NCBI GenBank assembly: GCA_038087015.1
Contig: JASBNA010000062.1
Span: 1 to 64,000, forward strand
Direction: 5' to 3'
Length of the DNA: 64,000 nt
From: Cerrena zonata
Lineage: Eukaryota > Basidiomycota > Agaricomycetes > Polyporales > Cerrenaceae
The notes under the pieces were generated by a model. That model saw only the letters and a program-made list of their open reading frames with translations, did not search any database and was not told the DNA's origin. Position 1 is the stretch's first letter, and every line of letters begins with the position of its first letter. Position numbers and translations under genes: made by a program. Shown one piece after another: positions 43,704 through 53,849 of the stretch.

Positions 43704-43916
43704 GCGCGTATTATGCCCGATGCGGTTCCCCTCCTCACTTACAAAGCTTTCATAGTCAACAGGGCAAAGACCGGAGTCTCTGGCTGTGGTAATGTCAAGG
43801 ATCAAATTGGTGCCTCTGACGCAGACAACCGAGTCTTCGCCCGATCTTGTACGATCCAACTGCCCCTGCTGGTCGTAGGTTCTCTTCGGCGGGAATGCCG
43901 ACTAGTGACATGCGCC
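43704..43916 (+). pseudogene. Copper radical oxidase fragment, sense part
   Basis: ARIMPDAVPLLTYKAFIVN, then TGVSGCGNVKDQIGASDADN and, after a frame change, LYDPTAPAGRRFSSAGMPTS match consecutive parts of fungal glyoxal oxidases. The normal sequel (a histidine ligand in a xxYHSVA motif) is damaged to MRHQV. The frame change and missing flanks make it a pseudogene. Confidence 0.75.
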
Positions 43917-44038
43917 ACCAGGTAGAGGACAGGTAATCCATCCGCGTATTCAAGATAACTTTGACATCTTTCGTACCTTGAGGAATTTGAACTCATAGCT
44001 GAGCTTCCTAGTAATTGGGCTGCTTGGGGCACCGCAGT

Positions 44039-44125
44039 CATGTAAGGTGGGCTTATCCATTCGACGCTGTATTTTGTTCTATACTTCGTTTCTCGATTAC
44101 TGCTACCTATAGTGAAATTGAGGTC
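44039..44125 (-). pseudogene. Copper radical oxidase fragment, inverted part
   Basis: RETKYRTKYSVEWISPPYM on the minus strand matches the YxTEYxVEWxxPPYM segment of glyoxal oxidases, which normally lies some tens of residues after the AGSNPN loop (here IGSSN). It should follow the fragment at 43704-43916 on the same strand but is inverted, showing a local inversion. Confidence 0.7.
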
Positions 44126-46280
44126 TTTCGGCCAGGCCCCGCTTCTATTTATGCTGTAGTGGACAGAATCCCGAGTAGAGGTCTGAAAGTGATGATTGGG
44201 GTTGGGAAAGGAGGGCACGAAAGGATTCCTTCTACAAAGTGAGGATACCAACGCCTCAGGGTCTGGATAAGACAAGAAAAAGATGTCTATCCATCAATGG
44301 GATCAATGCCAATAGCCTCGACTCTCGACGCGCAACATCAAGGGATTGAAGCTCCAAGCCGCTTATATACGTTCGTATAAATAAGTAAGGTTTGCTTCAT
44401 TTTTCCTTGTCTGTGTCGCTTGATTAATCCATACTTTTAAAGTGTGTTGACGAAGAGTCAAGTTGATCAAAATGGGCACGACTGATGTTTGGTGCTTTAA
44501 ATAGACTTAGACTGAGACTGACTCGCATTTTTCTCTTTTTTCAATTATGTTTCCCCCTTCATACCACATTCTCCTATCCCTCTCTTCTTGTCGTTTTGCA
44601 AATTTCACAGTCATATCATATAGCCCACAGTAATAGACCGAATCAACTGGATACAAGACATGGAACATGTCACATGTGAGGTATTGACGGACTTTGTAAG
44701 TTATTTAATTATCTCTATACTATGCCAAAACCTCTCGCCCTCTTGGTGATATCAAACAGCGACAACCAAGAGAGAGAAGCAATACAACAGGGGTTGGGAA
44801 GCTCTAAAGCGGAGACGATTTGAGGGGTGCAGAAACAAAGCCAGGATCGACAGCAGGATAATCGACAAGGAAGATGAAGTAGGTGGCGATGGTGGAGGCT
44901 AGTGGTGGTCGACCGCGTACGGGTGTCGGACGAGTTCTTAGTGGAGATACGCTGGAAGGTCGCGAGAGAGTGTTACAATGATTCCGATATCTTGGTGATT
45001 CCATTAGTTTGTCTCTCATCAGAAGCAAAGGGCGTTGAGATGTACACCAAACAAGTAATAGGAATTGATCCAGAGGCGAAGTACAGGCGTACAGAGTAAG
45101 GACGGCCGAAATGATGGTCAAGTTCTGATCGATATTGACAGAAACTGTACAACGTACATGGGACCGCGTAAGTCTCAGCGGAAAGGCTTTTCGATCATGA
45201 ACAGGCCAATAATTTCTGGATCAATCTTTAGGCATCTATCCAGGGGCTATAATAGACATGAAAATCATTGGGGGACAATTTAGTACAGATGGCGACATAC
45301 CTTAAGACCCTGATGGACACCTGTTGGATGTGAGTGGACATCATTCTTCAATGACTTTGGCAAAACAAAAGAATGCTTCAACGTTCATTCTTTGAACATA
45401 GATCATGATTTCGCCTGACGAATGCGTCAAGCAAACAGACGTAGTGTAGGATCCTAGGTAGACAACTCAATTCAATAGCGGACCTTTGGTGTAGTTAATA
45501 ACATACCACTACGGTATGCTGTCTACAAGAATAAGTCGTCACAGCGTCTTCACTGACTCCTCGACATCGGCGGCAGAAGTCCCAAAGCCGAACGATTTCC
45601 CTACTGGGACTCGACTCTGTGAGACTACCACTGTTCTTTTTTTATTTATTAAAAAATCCACATTTAAAGTCTCCGAGGGCCTGGCCCTATGTTAGACTAG
45701 GAGAGGGCTGTACGGTATGTTACATGATAAGAATAAACATAGCTTCCTAAGGTATCTTCGAGGAAGCCCCGCCACAAGAGAAAATACGAAGGTCCATGCA
45801 GTGGAGCGAGAACATGATGGTTGCCCGCTGCTTCAGCGATGAGTGGTGTGGGAATTAGAAAGATACTTATATTCTACTACACAAAAAAAAGAGAGATGAA
45901 GAGCGGGAAAAGTGAGAGAAAGAGAAAAGGTGGGCGAGAAAGAGGGATGAGTGTCGAGTACGATTACTGGTGGGGTTATAGGCTGTCCGTACTTGTGCAC
46001 TGAGGAAGCCCTGACATGAATACTCATTTGTACGAGGGACGATGTGTGAGGCTTTCCGCAAAGAAATACTCGATCTGCGGAGGGAGCGAGAAAGCCCGTG
46101 GAGAGGCTGGTGTTCGTAAGATGAAGGGATCTAGCATAGACGGATAGCGGGGCGTCAGTGAAGTTCCGCGATGTGGAGTGCGACTTTCCTTATATCTTCT
46201 TGTACTGCATGGATTTCCTTAGCAATGGAGCTGACAACAATGATGGTGCTTGTACACTGGTGCCGGCGGAGTGAGCGGTT
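44126..46280. other. Gene-poor region
   Basis: No supported gene. Short frames at 44804-45121, 45065-45283 and 45821-46061 show no family features, and no repeat is prominent. Confidence 0.4.
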
Positions 46281-46299
46281 GGGGGGGGGGGGGGGGGGG
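46281..46299 (+). repeat. Poly-G tract (19 G)
   Basis: Nineteen consecutive guanines. The length may be imprecise in assembly. Confidence 0.95.
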
Positions 46300-46956
46300 T
46301 TCGTATGTTTTAGCTGCACATATGCGTGCAGTGTAGCTATAATAGAGGATTTACGGGTGGCAGTGATCGGCTGGTAGGTCAGCCAGAGGAGCACAGAATA
46401 AGACAATCTATGGTTGGGCGGGCTGATACGTCAATAAGGTTAGCTGCATGTAGAAATCTCGCAGCCGTCTCAGCAGAGTTAATAGCTGAAGACTTCTCTA
46501 GATCCATGAAATAATCTTCGAGGGGAATTTGTCAGGACTTTCTGGACGTCTCAGGCTGTGTTCCTCGAGCTTCTCATCGTTGTGTTGGATGCTGGGGTTT
46601 GCGTTGATCGGCGCGAGGATGGTGTTGGCGATTCTGACGTTCTGGTTGCACTTGATTTCACTTCTCCGGTAGTACAACGATTAACGATTGAGCTTTGTAG
46701 AAACCTAGGTACGTTTTGTGGTATAATCCGCACATTCTCTGACACACGCCGGTGTAGCAAGCGTGGGAAAGTGTGAGCAGGTGACTTACGACAGCGGACA
46801 CGAACCGCTTCCCAAAAAGAGACGCGCCTTCGATCAGAAGCTGAAAGTATGTTGAGCTTACATTTCCAACTCAGAGCCGCCACACTCTTATCCATAACTA
46901 CAAATTGTTCCGTGATCCTTCTTGATTTTTATTTCGAGTTGAACTGATCATTCAAC

Positions 46957-48039
46957 ATGTCGCAGAGGCAACTCCGTTCCGGTTCCCGTCAATCTCTAGT
47001 ACAAACGACTCGCTTCAACTCTCATGGGAGCTTTGCCCAGAATGACGAGGTTATCACTCTTTCTTCGGATGATGAAGGACTATCTGTGCCCAAGAAACGT
47101 CCTCGTCGTGCCGCGAAAGTAACGACAACTTGTCCACGTCCAACTACTCTACTACCTATTGAAGACGCTATTGAGATTTCGTCGGGTGATGAGACACCAC
47201 TCAGATATCCATCAGAGTCCATCGCTGACATGAGAAATAAGATAAAAGCCCTGGAAGAGGTCAGTTAATCTCTATCTGTACCCTTTCTTCAGAGGTGTTC
47301 ATCCAAAGATTCAGGAAGTTGTGCAACTGAGAAATCGAGAGGTAAGTGCAACATTTTATGCGACATAGTCTCTGATACTATTGATGATATTAGGTTCAAG
47401 CGCCTCCACCAATCTTCTCCCCAGAACTGACAGAAGCTGTAGAATTTAAAAAGGTTGGTTAAATGATGAACATGAATGAGACGAGCGGCTCATTCTATCA
47501 CGCAGAAAATACTTGAAGCCCTGGATGACCAGCTGTGCTGCGAAATATGTACACTTAGGATGTGGACACCCTACACGTACGTTCTCTTCTTAATCTCTGT
47601 ATGCTCTTATGTATCTCACTCAATTGTAATCAACAGTCTCGGATGCGGCCATATGTTCTGCCAAAGCTGTCTCCAAGATTGGTTCAATTCTATCCTAAAA
47701 AAACACAGAGTAGAACACTCAAATTATGAAGCAAACTCTCATAGGCTTGCACAATACCGTGAATTGCTTTGTAACCCCCGCCTTGCAGCCCACCAACGCC
47801 GATATATAGAAGACCATGCCCGTGCTCTTCAAGAGTCAATGGAGCAGCCAGTCTTCACATGCCCCACCTGCCGTGTTGGTGCCAAAGATAAACCAATCGA
47901 TATCTATACCCTGAAACAAGTAGTGCGGGCCGTTAGCGAAGCGATGGGTGAGTCGAGTCCAAAGATACTTCCTCCAAGAGACTCTAAGGAGGTTGGACCT
48001 TGGGATCGATTTTTTCCTCCGCCACTAGTGCGCCCATGA
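46957..48039 (+). CDS. RING-finger protein (probable E3 ubiquitin ligase)
   Basis: Five exons: 46957-47259, 47315-47341, 47394-47453, 47506-47576 and 47637-48039. The N-terminus is a basic, Ser-rich leader (MSQRQLRSGSRQSLVQ) with acidic SSDDE patches, then a short helical linker. The RING domain is assembled across the last intron: LCCEIC, then LGCGHMFCQSCLQDWF, and after a long insert FTCPTCR, giving the C3HC4 zinc ligands CxxC, CxH, CxxC and CxxC. The insert between CQSC and CPTC is about 60 residues, far longer than in ordinary RINGs. The C-terminus is helical and ends WDRFFPPPLVRP. It probably recruits an E2 enzyme; the substrate is unknown. Splice sites are canonical. A truncated inverted copy of exon 1 lies at 38994-39276. 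Confidence 0.85.
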
Positions 48040-48091
48040 TTTTGATGATGCCTATCATTTGATATGTATTATCTTTGATGTAAACCTGTCC

Positions 48092-49684
48092 GCTATGGTG
48101 TACCGTTTGTATATTTATTATCCTGCACATTTTTGATGTATTTTGTGCATATTTCACGGTTTTGCATACATATTTCCGTGTTTGCGGGCACGTTTCCTAT
48201 GTCAAGCTTGGCTGTAATGTACAGCCTACATCACGGAAATATGGTGTACCGTTTGTATATTTATTATTCCGCACATATTTGAGGTATTTTGCGCATATTT
48301 CAGGGTTTTGTCCATGTTTGCGCATATATTTCCTAAGTTGATTTGGTGTACAGCCCACCCACAATATCATGGTACTTATTATGGTGTACCAACTGTACAA
48401 AAATATCCGCACATAAATATGATGGTTTTTGGCGGTTTACGCATATATTTCGGATAAACACGCAACATGCACGCATATATGTTGAGACACATATAAAATT
48501 GAATATACATCAAATATATACAGAATTGCGTGTAGAATTTCAAATGTGCATTGTTTGCGAATAGACTCGGGACCAACAAAATGCTCAGTGCGAAATTAAC
48601 AGGATAATATACATATGTTGAGCACGAGAACTTGATTCGAAAGGTTTTGCGCAAGTATCAATGGGATATTTCATGCACAATATACTCGCAAGTGTTACAC
48701 ATTCATTTATTTAGAATGGTCAAACTTGTGTATCTAAAATACACGGAGAATCCAGAAAACTATAGTGTAGTACCATTTGTACATTTATTATTCTGCATAT
48801 ATATTGGTGTTTGCGCATATATTTTTTGACATTTGCGCATATTTTCTTATGAACAACCACTCACACATATATTTGTAATATGCGCATATATTCAAATATT
48901 TGCACACATATCTATTTGCAAAATGTGCACACACAACTATTCACAGGATTCACACACACCTATTTGCAAAATGTGCATCTATTCACAAAATGCACACATA
49001 TTCAAATTGTACAAATGCATCAATTCTAATATTTATATGTGTATCTATTGAGACTACTAGTACAGGGTTTGCATATAGATGCTAGGTCCTATGACAACTA
49101 CACTACCTAGGAAGCTAGGAATGCCAAGATGAGCAGTGAATCATGCCTAGCGATACAATGATCAACTTACCTGGCATGACCCTGTCTTGCTATCACCATG
49201 ATAGTGTGCCTATGAGAGTTGTGGTGGCCACTTACCGGTGTACCATGGGCACCATTGCCTGTTGGTAAGAGCGGGGGAGGACAAGATAGCAGTAATGACT
49301 GCAATGACCAGGAAGCAGGCCAGTGAGGATGATGGCGGTAAAGATGTCAGGGAGAGGGGTGACGGAGTAGGAAGAGGACGACAGGAGGAGGGAGGGAGAG
49401 GGTGACGGAGAGATAGAGGTTACTGCTCGGCTACAGAGACCGATCAGGGGGTCACAGGTCACATGCTGAGTCATGTCACGTTCTGGGGACTTGGCGAAAT
49501 TCTGGATCGAGTACCTATGTGCATGGAAGTTCCGAGTTCCCGAAGCCCGGTCATTGAATGCGTGTGTTTCACATCACTCAAAAATATATGCGCGAATTGA
49601 GCATCCCTGAGGAATATATTCGAAACACACACAACTACCCTCAAATATATGTGGAAATTTTCTGTACATCCGGTACACCATAGC
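48092..49684. mobile_element. Candidate TIR element with internal GGTGTACC units
   Basis: The left end GCTATGGTGTACCG (48092-48105) is the exact inverse complement of CGGTACACCATAGC at 49671-49684, bounding 1593 bp of AT-rich, apparently non-coding DNA. The head of the left end is repeated inside with variations: about 48240 (ATGGTGTACCGTTTGTATAT), 48378 (ATGGTGTACCAACTGTAC) and 48767 (AGTGTAGTACCATTTGTAC). The unit is followed each time by CGCACATATTT-like and GCGCATATATTT-like strings. A further unit stands outside at 49802. The middle (49086-49560) is less AT-rich and may be an insertion. I find no transposase, and no clear target-site duplication, though ACCTG occurs close to both ends. 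Confidence 0.5.
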
Positions 49685-49801
49685 TACCTGCTGGATGCGG
49701 TGACTGTAAATTGAGGATTGCGCGGAAAGTAGTGAGGCTGTCTGCTGCGCGCAGTTATCTATAAAATATACTCAGAGATGCGAATTGAATGGTACATAAC
49801 A

Positions 49802-49880
49802 CTATGGTGTACCAATCGGACAATTATTTTCCCGCACATATATGGTGAATTTCTGCGAGTTGCGCATATATTTCCCAGAA
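49802..49880 (+). repeat. Additional GGTGTACC repeat unit
   Basis: CTATGGTGTACCAATCGG followed by CCCGCACATATATGGTG and TTGCGCATATATTT, the same order as in the units of the preceding element. Confidence 0.6.
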
Positions 49881-50597
49881 GCGCTCAACATGTGCACAGT
49901 TTCTAGGAACTTGCGAATTGCGCACTTATGTAACATGGCACATGCAGTGTTTCATTATCTGAATAGCGACTCGCGCATATTCAAATCTCATCCCTTTGGT
50001 TTCAGTAGCCCTTGTATTATAGGGACTAAATCCTAAGTAGGCTAAGAGGTTTAACTGGCCATAGTAGGGCTCCGACGAAGCCATCCAGCATGGTAGGCAC
50101 TATTAATAGTAATGAAGTTGTTATTCTATCCTACTTACAACGGCCCGACCGTTTCAATTTTCTGTCTAAGTCCTCTATGACGTGACGTGACGATCCACGT
50201 GCGTTGTGACATTCCCCGATCAATCCCATTGTCATCTCGGCCAAGTCGAAACCTTGCTTGTTCCCTATCGTCATCACCCATCCTCACTGCCCTCATCGTT
50301 CTTGTGGTGGCTCTCGTCTCCGCCGTCATTCTTCTATTTACCACTCTTACCACAAGATAAGCACCTGTATCAGCTCTAGTAGCACCTGTTGAATACTTCT
50401 GTGTCGTTTGAGCCCCGTTACAGCTGGGTGTGGCCACCAGCGGGCCACCAGGCGTGTAGGATATTGCAACGGTATGTATGGGGGTATGTTCTTAGTTTTG
50501 ATCGCTGACTTTCATTTGGTTTGACTTCATGTCACTAGTTTCCTGGATATGGTGGTGTCAAGACATGTGGACGACAGACAAGAAGCTGATGTGTATG
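49881..50597. other. Intergenic
   Basis: No supported gene. The frame at 50135-50437 (minus) is Arg/Thr-rich without motifs. Confidence 0.4.
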
Positions 50598-51301
50598 GGC
50601 TATATAGTGTCCAATAATTGCTTTTCACGGCAAGTACAAAAATTTCATATTTTCACGGCAGGTCATCAACTTCGCATGTCAAATCTGCGGCAAGTGATGA
50701 ACATCCGAAAAATTTCCGCACGAAGTCGAAAACACTTTTTTATGCAGCCAGTTGTGTGTCGGCTCGCGAGCTCACTATGGTGGCCTTAGCACGCCACATA
50801 GCAAGTCTATGTCTTATATTTGTAGCTTGATACATGGTTAACGTTGCTTACAAGGGATTATTAGGACTTTACTAATACAATATTAAACTTCATTACTACA
50901 AATTTATAAACATCGGAAATGACTCAAGGGCTTTGAAGTATGTAGTAAGTAGTTTCCCTTTCTACAAGACTAAATCTGGACCGAAAAGCCATCCAGATAC
51001 CTTCATTACTAAGAAAACTGTAGAATACAGGGAGAAATTTGAGACTCCTAGATGTTGACATGTTTATAAGTTAGGACCAAAAGTTGAACCAATTATTGGA
51101 CCATGATTCTTGTAGCCGTTGAGTGTTGTTGACAGTCTCAGTATGACTTGTCGCAAACTCGACCTCAACTTGAACCTACCGTAAATTTTTTGATGTTCCT
51201 AACAACTTACCGCGGAATGAGTGGAATACTGAACTCATCTGCCGCGCGATCACCAGATTGGTGCCGCGCAGGTGAATAATTATTGGACACTATATTACCC
51301 A
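50598..51301. mobile_element. MITE subfamily 1, copy B (704 bp)
   Basis: Same length and ends as copy A at 36045-36748. I count five differences, all transitions; four have C in copy A and T here, three of them in a CpG. Flanking DNA differs, so each copy is a separate insertion. Confidence 0.88.
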
Positions 51302-51360
51302 TATGTATGAAGTAGCGGCGCGATTCGCACCGCGCAGATATCGCTAGATTTCTCTCAAGA

Positions 51361-51547
51361 ATACGGATCCAACGGTATATGACACTTGTCCCACACTCAA
51401 TTCTGTGAATATAGACGAGCAGAAACGGTTTTTTGGTGCATAGACGGTAAATTACCGACTGCGCAGGTAGTATACATGCTATGCGCGCAGTGAAATGAGC
51501 TCTGAATTCCCCTGAAAAATACGAATCCAATGATATATAACACTTGT
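51361..51547 (+). repeat. Pair of 30-bp direct repeats
   Basis: AATACGGATCCAACGGTATA at 51361 and AATACGAATCCAATGATATA at 51518, both followed by (T)GACACTTGT or (T)AACACTTGT. Several of the differences are C/T or G/A. Confidence 0.65.
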
Positions 51548-51774
51548 GGGTCTCATTCCCTATTCTCTGTATCACTTCTCATACAGTAGTGAATATTTCA
51601 CTCTTCATCCCTTCACTACTCGATGTGAAAAACTGGATTACCGTCCCATTTTTTTAGTCTGCTCATTCTGTCTCCAGTGTTCCCCCTGACAAAGATGCAC
51701 TCTGTAAGTGAATGCGAGTCATTGACTCAGAGATTCATAAAGAAAAATAATATAGATGGACTCACAGTTCAAAA

Positions 51775-52169
51775 TACTGTTTGAAGGCAGAGCGTATAGT
51801 GCTCGCACTCGTACGCTGTATAGAGTCGCAAAGCAGTGGGTGTATTGGCCCCAATAAAATCAAATGCCCCTCGAAAATCCATACGCTCCTCGCGGTCACT
51901 CCCTATTGTATTCCCGTCGTCTCGAGTCTCGTTCACCCAATCTTCCAGCCATGCCTTCCCAGCCTTAACATAATTGGCATATGCTTTGGTAGTGCGTGTG
52001 GCTTTATACCACTCGTCAGTAGTGATTGAAGGAGCTGTGTTGCCGATGTATGCTCAACCACAGCTTCACGAGAGCTACATGCAGAAGCCTCTGGTGAGCC
52101 TGCGTCTGAATAGGGAGCACGGCGGCGATGTTGAGTAGACCGTTTGTTTGGAGACTTGTCAATAGGCAT
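51775..52169 (-). pseudogene. Recombinase-like Agaricomycete family, pseudogene
   Basis: The minus strand starts MPIDKSPNKRSTQHRRRAPY (52169), shifts frame, then reads ITTDEWYKATRTTKAYANYV, KAGKAWLEDWVNETRDD and AFDFIGANTPTALRLYTAYE, followed by CEH, a further frame change, and IRSAFKQYFEL. I recall a multicopy mushroom family with ALRLFTAYKCEH, a TAEGIRSAFKQYFE motif and a C-terminal part resembling tyrosine recombinases of Crypton type. Here about ten residues between CEH and IRSAF are missing, the frame changes twice and the catalytic part is absent. It is a dead fragment of a mobile or domesticated recombinase-like gene. The family name is tentative; the coding nature is clear. Confidence 0.5.
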
Positions 52170-53849
52170 AGTGGAAAATCAACGGAGTTGGGATGGGCGA
52201 TGTCGTGAGGCATCAGAACAAGTGACTCACTATCGTGAGCCGTTTGAGACTAATGCCTGACGAGCATCGCGCTCCGCTTTGGAAGTGTTAAAGACTCACT
52301 GTTCGCTCATTATCGTTAAGCGAGGTGGTTGGTATAGCCCAATATTTATCTCACACTTTCTTTCAGCATCTTTCGACAACTGAGTTTCAGAACTTGAAGT
52401 ACTGTCTTAAATCAACGCCACAGAGCAAGTGTTGGACTTACGCAACCAGAGGTGAGATCCGTTTGAAATTCACAATACAAGATGTGTTAAATTCACGATA
52501 GCGTCTAAATTAAATTGCGTACGACTATGACCTGCGAAGGGTGTGAAAATTAAACTGACCCAGGGATCTCAAAAGGATAAATCACACGGTTTATATCAAC
52601 AGACCAGGAAAGTGACCAAACGTAAGCTATAATTAGCGAGGAGCCGTTGGTTCTTACCGAGCGGGGAACACAAATCTCGGAATATTACTAGTACCGAGCA
52701 TTCAGCTGTCCAACGCTCAATGTCCATCTTCGCACAGTTGCATAGCATTATGCCATATGAAATGAGGGGAGTGGGTGGCACTGGGCCAAAATTTGCAATT
52801 TGCTCTTATTACAGCATCCGTAATTTTGATATGCACCACAACCTATTCTGGTCGACGCCCTAACAATGCTCCAGTCCAGCAATGGTAGCATAAATAGACT
52901 AGATAGGAAAAGCCCCAACAAATCAAGAATCAAATCCTAGCTTGAACCATCGTCCGCTCAGAGGGCTCCAGGGAAAGGGCAAGGAGTACATGGTTGTAAT
53001 CAAATACCATGGCCGGAGAAGAAGATTTAGAAAAAATAGCACAACAAGGCAAAGGCGGACTATGTCTTTTTTCTGTGTGTAGTGGGGAACCTGATTTCCT
53101 GAAAGGATTTGGACATCGGCAGCATGGAAGCACCTTCTAATCGGCTCCCTAGAAAGAGGCATAGAGTTTTCCGAACCCCGCCTAGCAAATGGGATCTGTC
53201 AACGGTTGCAATTGCAAGTGTTACATCTGAGTCTAGGCTTCCAGGTGCGGAGTCAGCTTGTCCTACGCTGTCTGGACGATTCATAGTTTGCTGCATTAGG
53301 AGATATTCTCTCTATCACTTCCCATGCCCTGCCGTAGTGTGATTATTCGGCTTCAACGCTCTAGTAATATGCCTAGCCCTTTGAAATTTTGAAGAGTTAT
53401 GTACCCTGAATGGCCAATGCCTATTTATTCATTATGTGTACAATATCATCCCTCGCTGTTACATCTCTTCCTCAGTCATTACTTACCACTACTAGACGTT
53501 TAGGTCAAGAAGTGCTCAGCAATAAATTCTTCTGTAGAACAGGTCTCGAATTACTAAAATGATATACTTGTCACAAATGTCTTCCAGCGCGGGATATCAT
53601 TAATTTATCTCTGATCCATTGGAGCTCAATCCATACCAACTCCAGCCAGAGAAGGGCAAAAAGGAAATATTGTGTCACACAAGCTTTTGATGTAGCAACC
53701 GGCAAACTTGTGTCAAGAGGCCGCCGCAGGACCGCGACCTTCAGAATATCAGCGGGTCCCTTCAAAAACAAAGTTATATAAATTTCTTGAGGCAGCCATC
53801 AGACGTATTGAGCTGGTACTACCATCGCATTGACTCTATAAACAGAAGA
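52170..53849. other. Intergenic, includes RNA14 promoter
   Basis: No gene is supported here. Frames at 52596-53342 are short and overlap on both strands. Confidence 0.4.
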
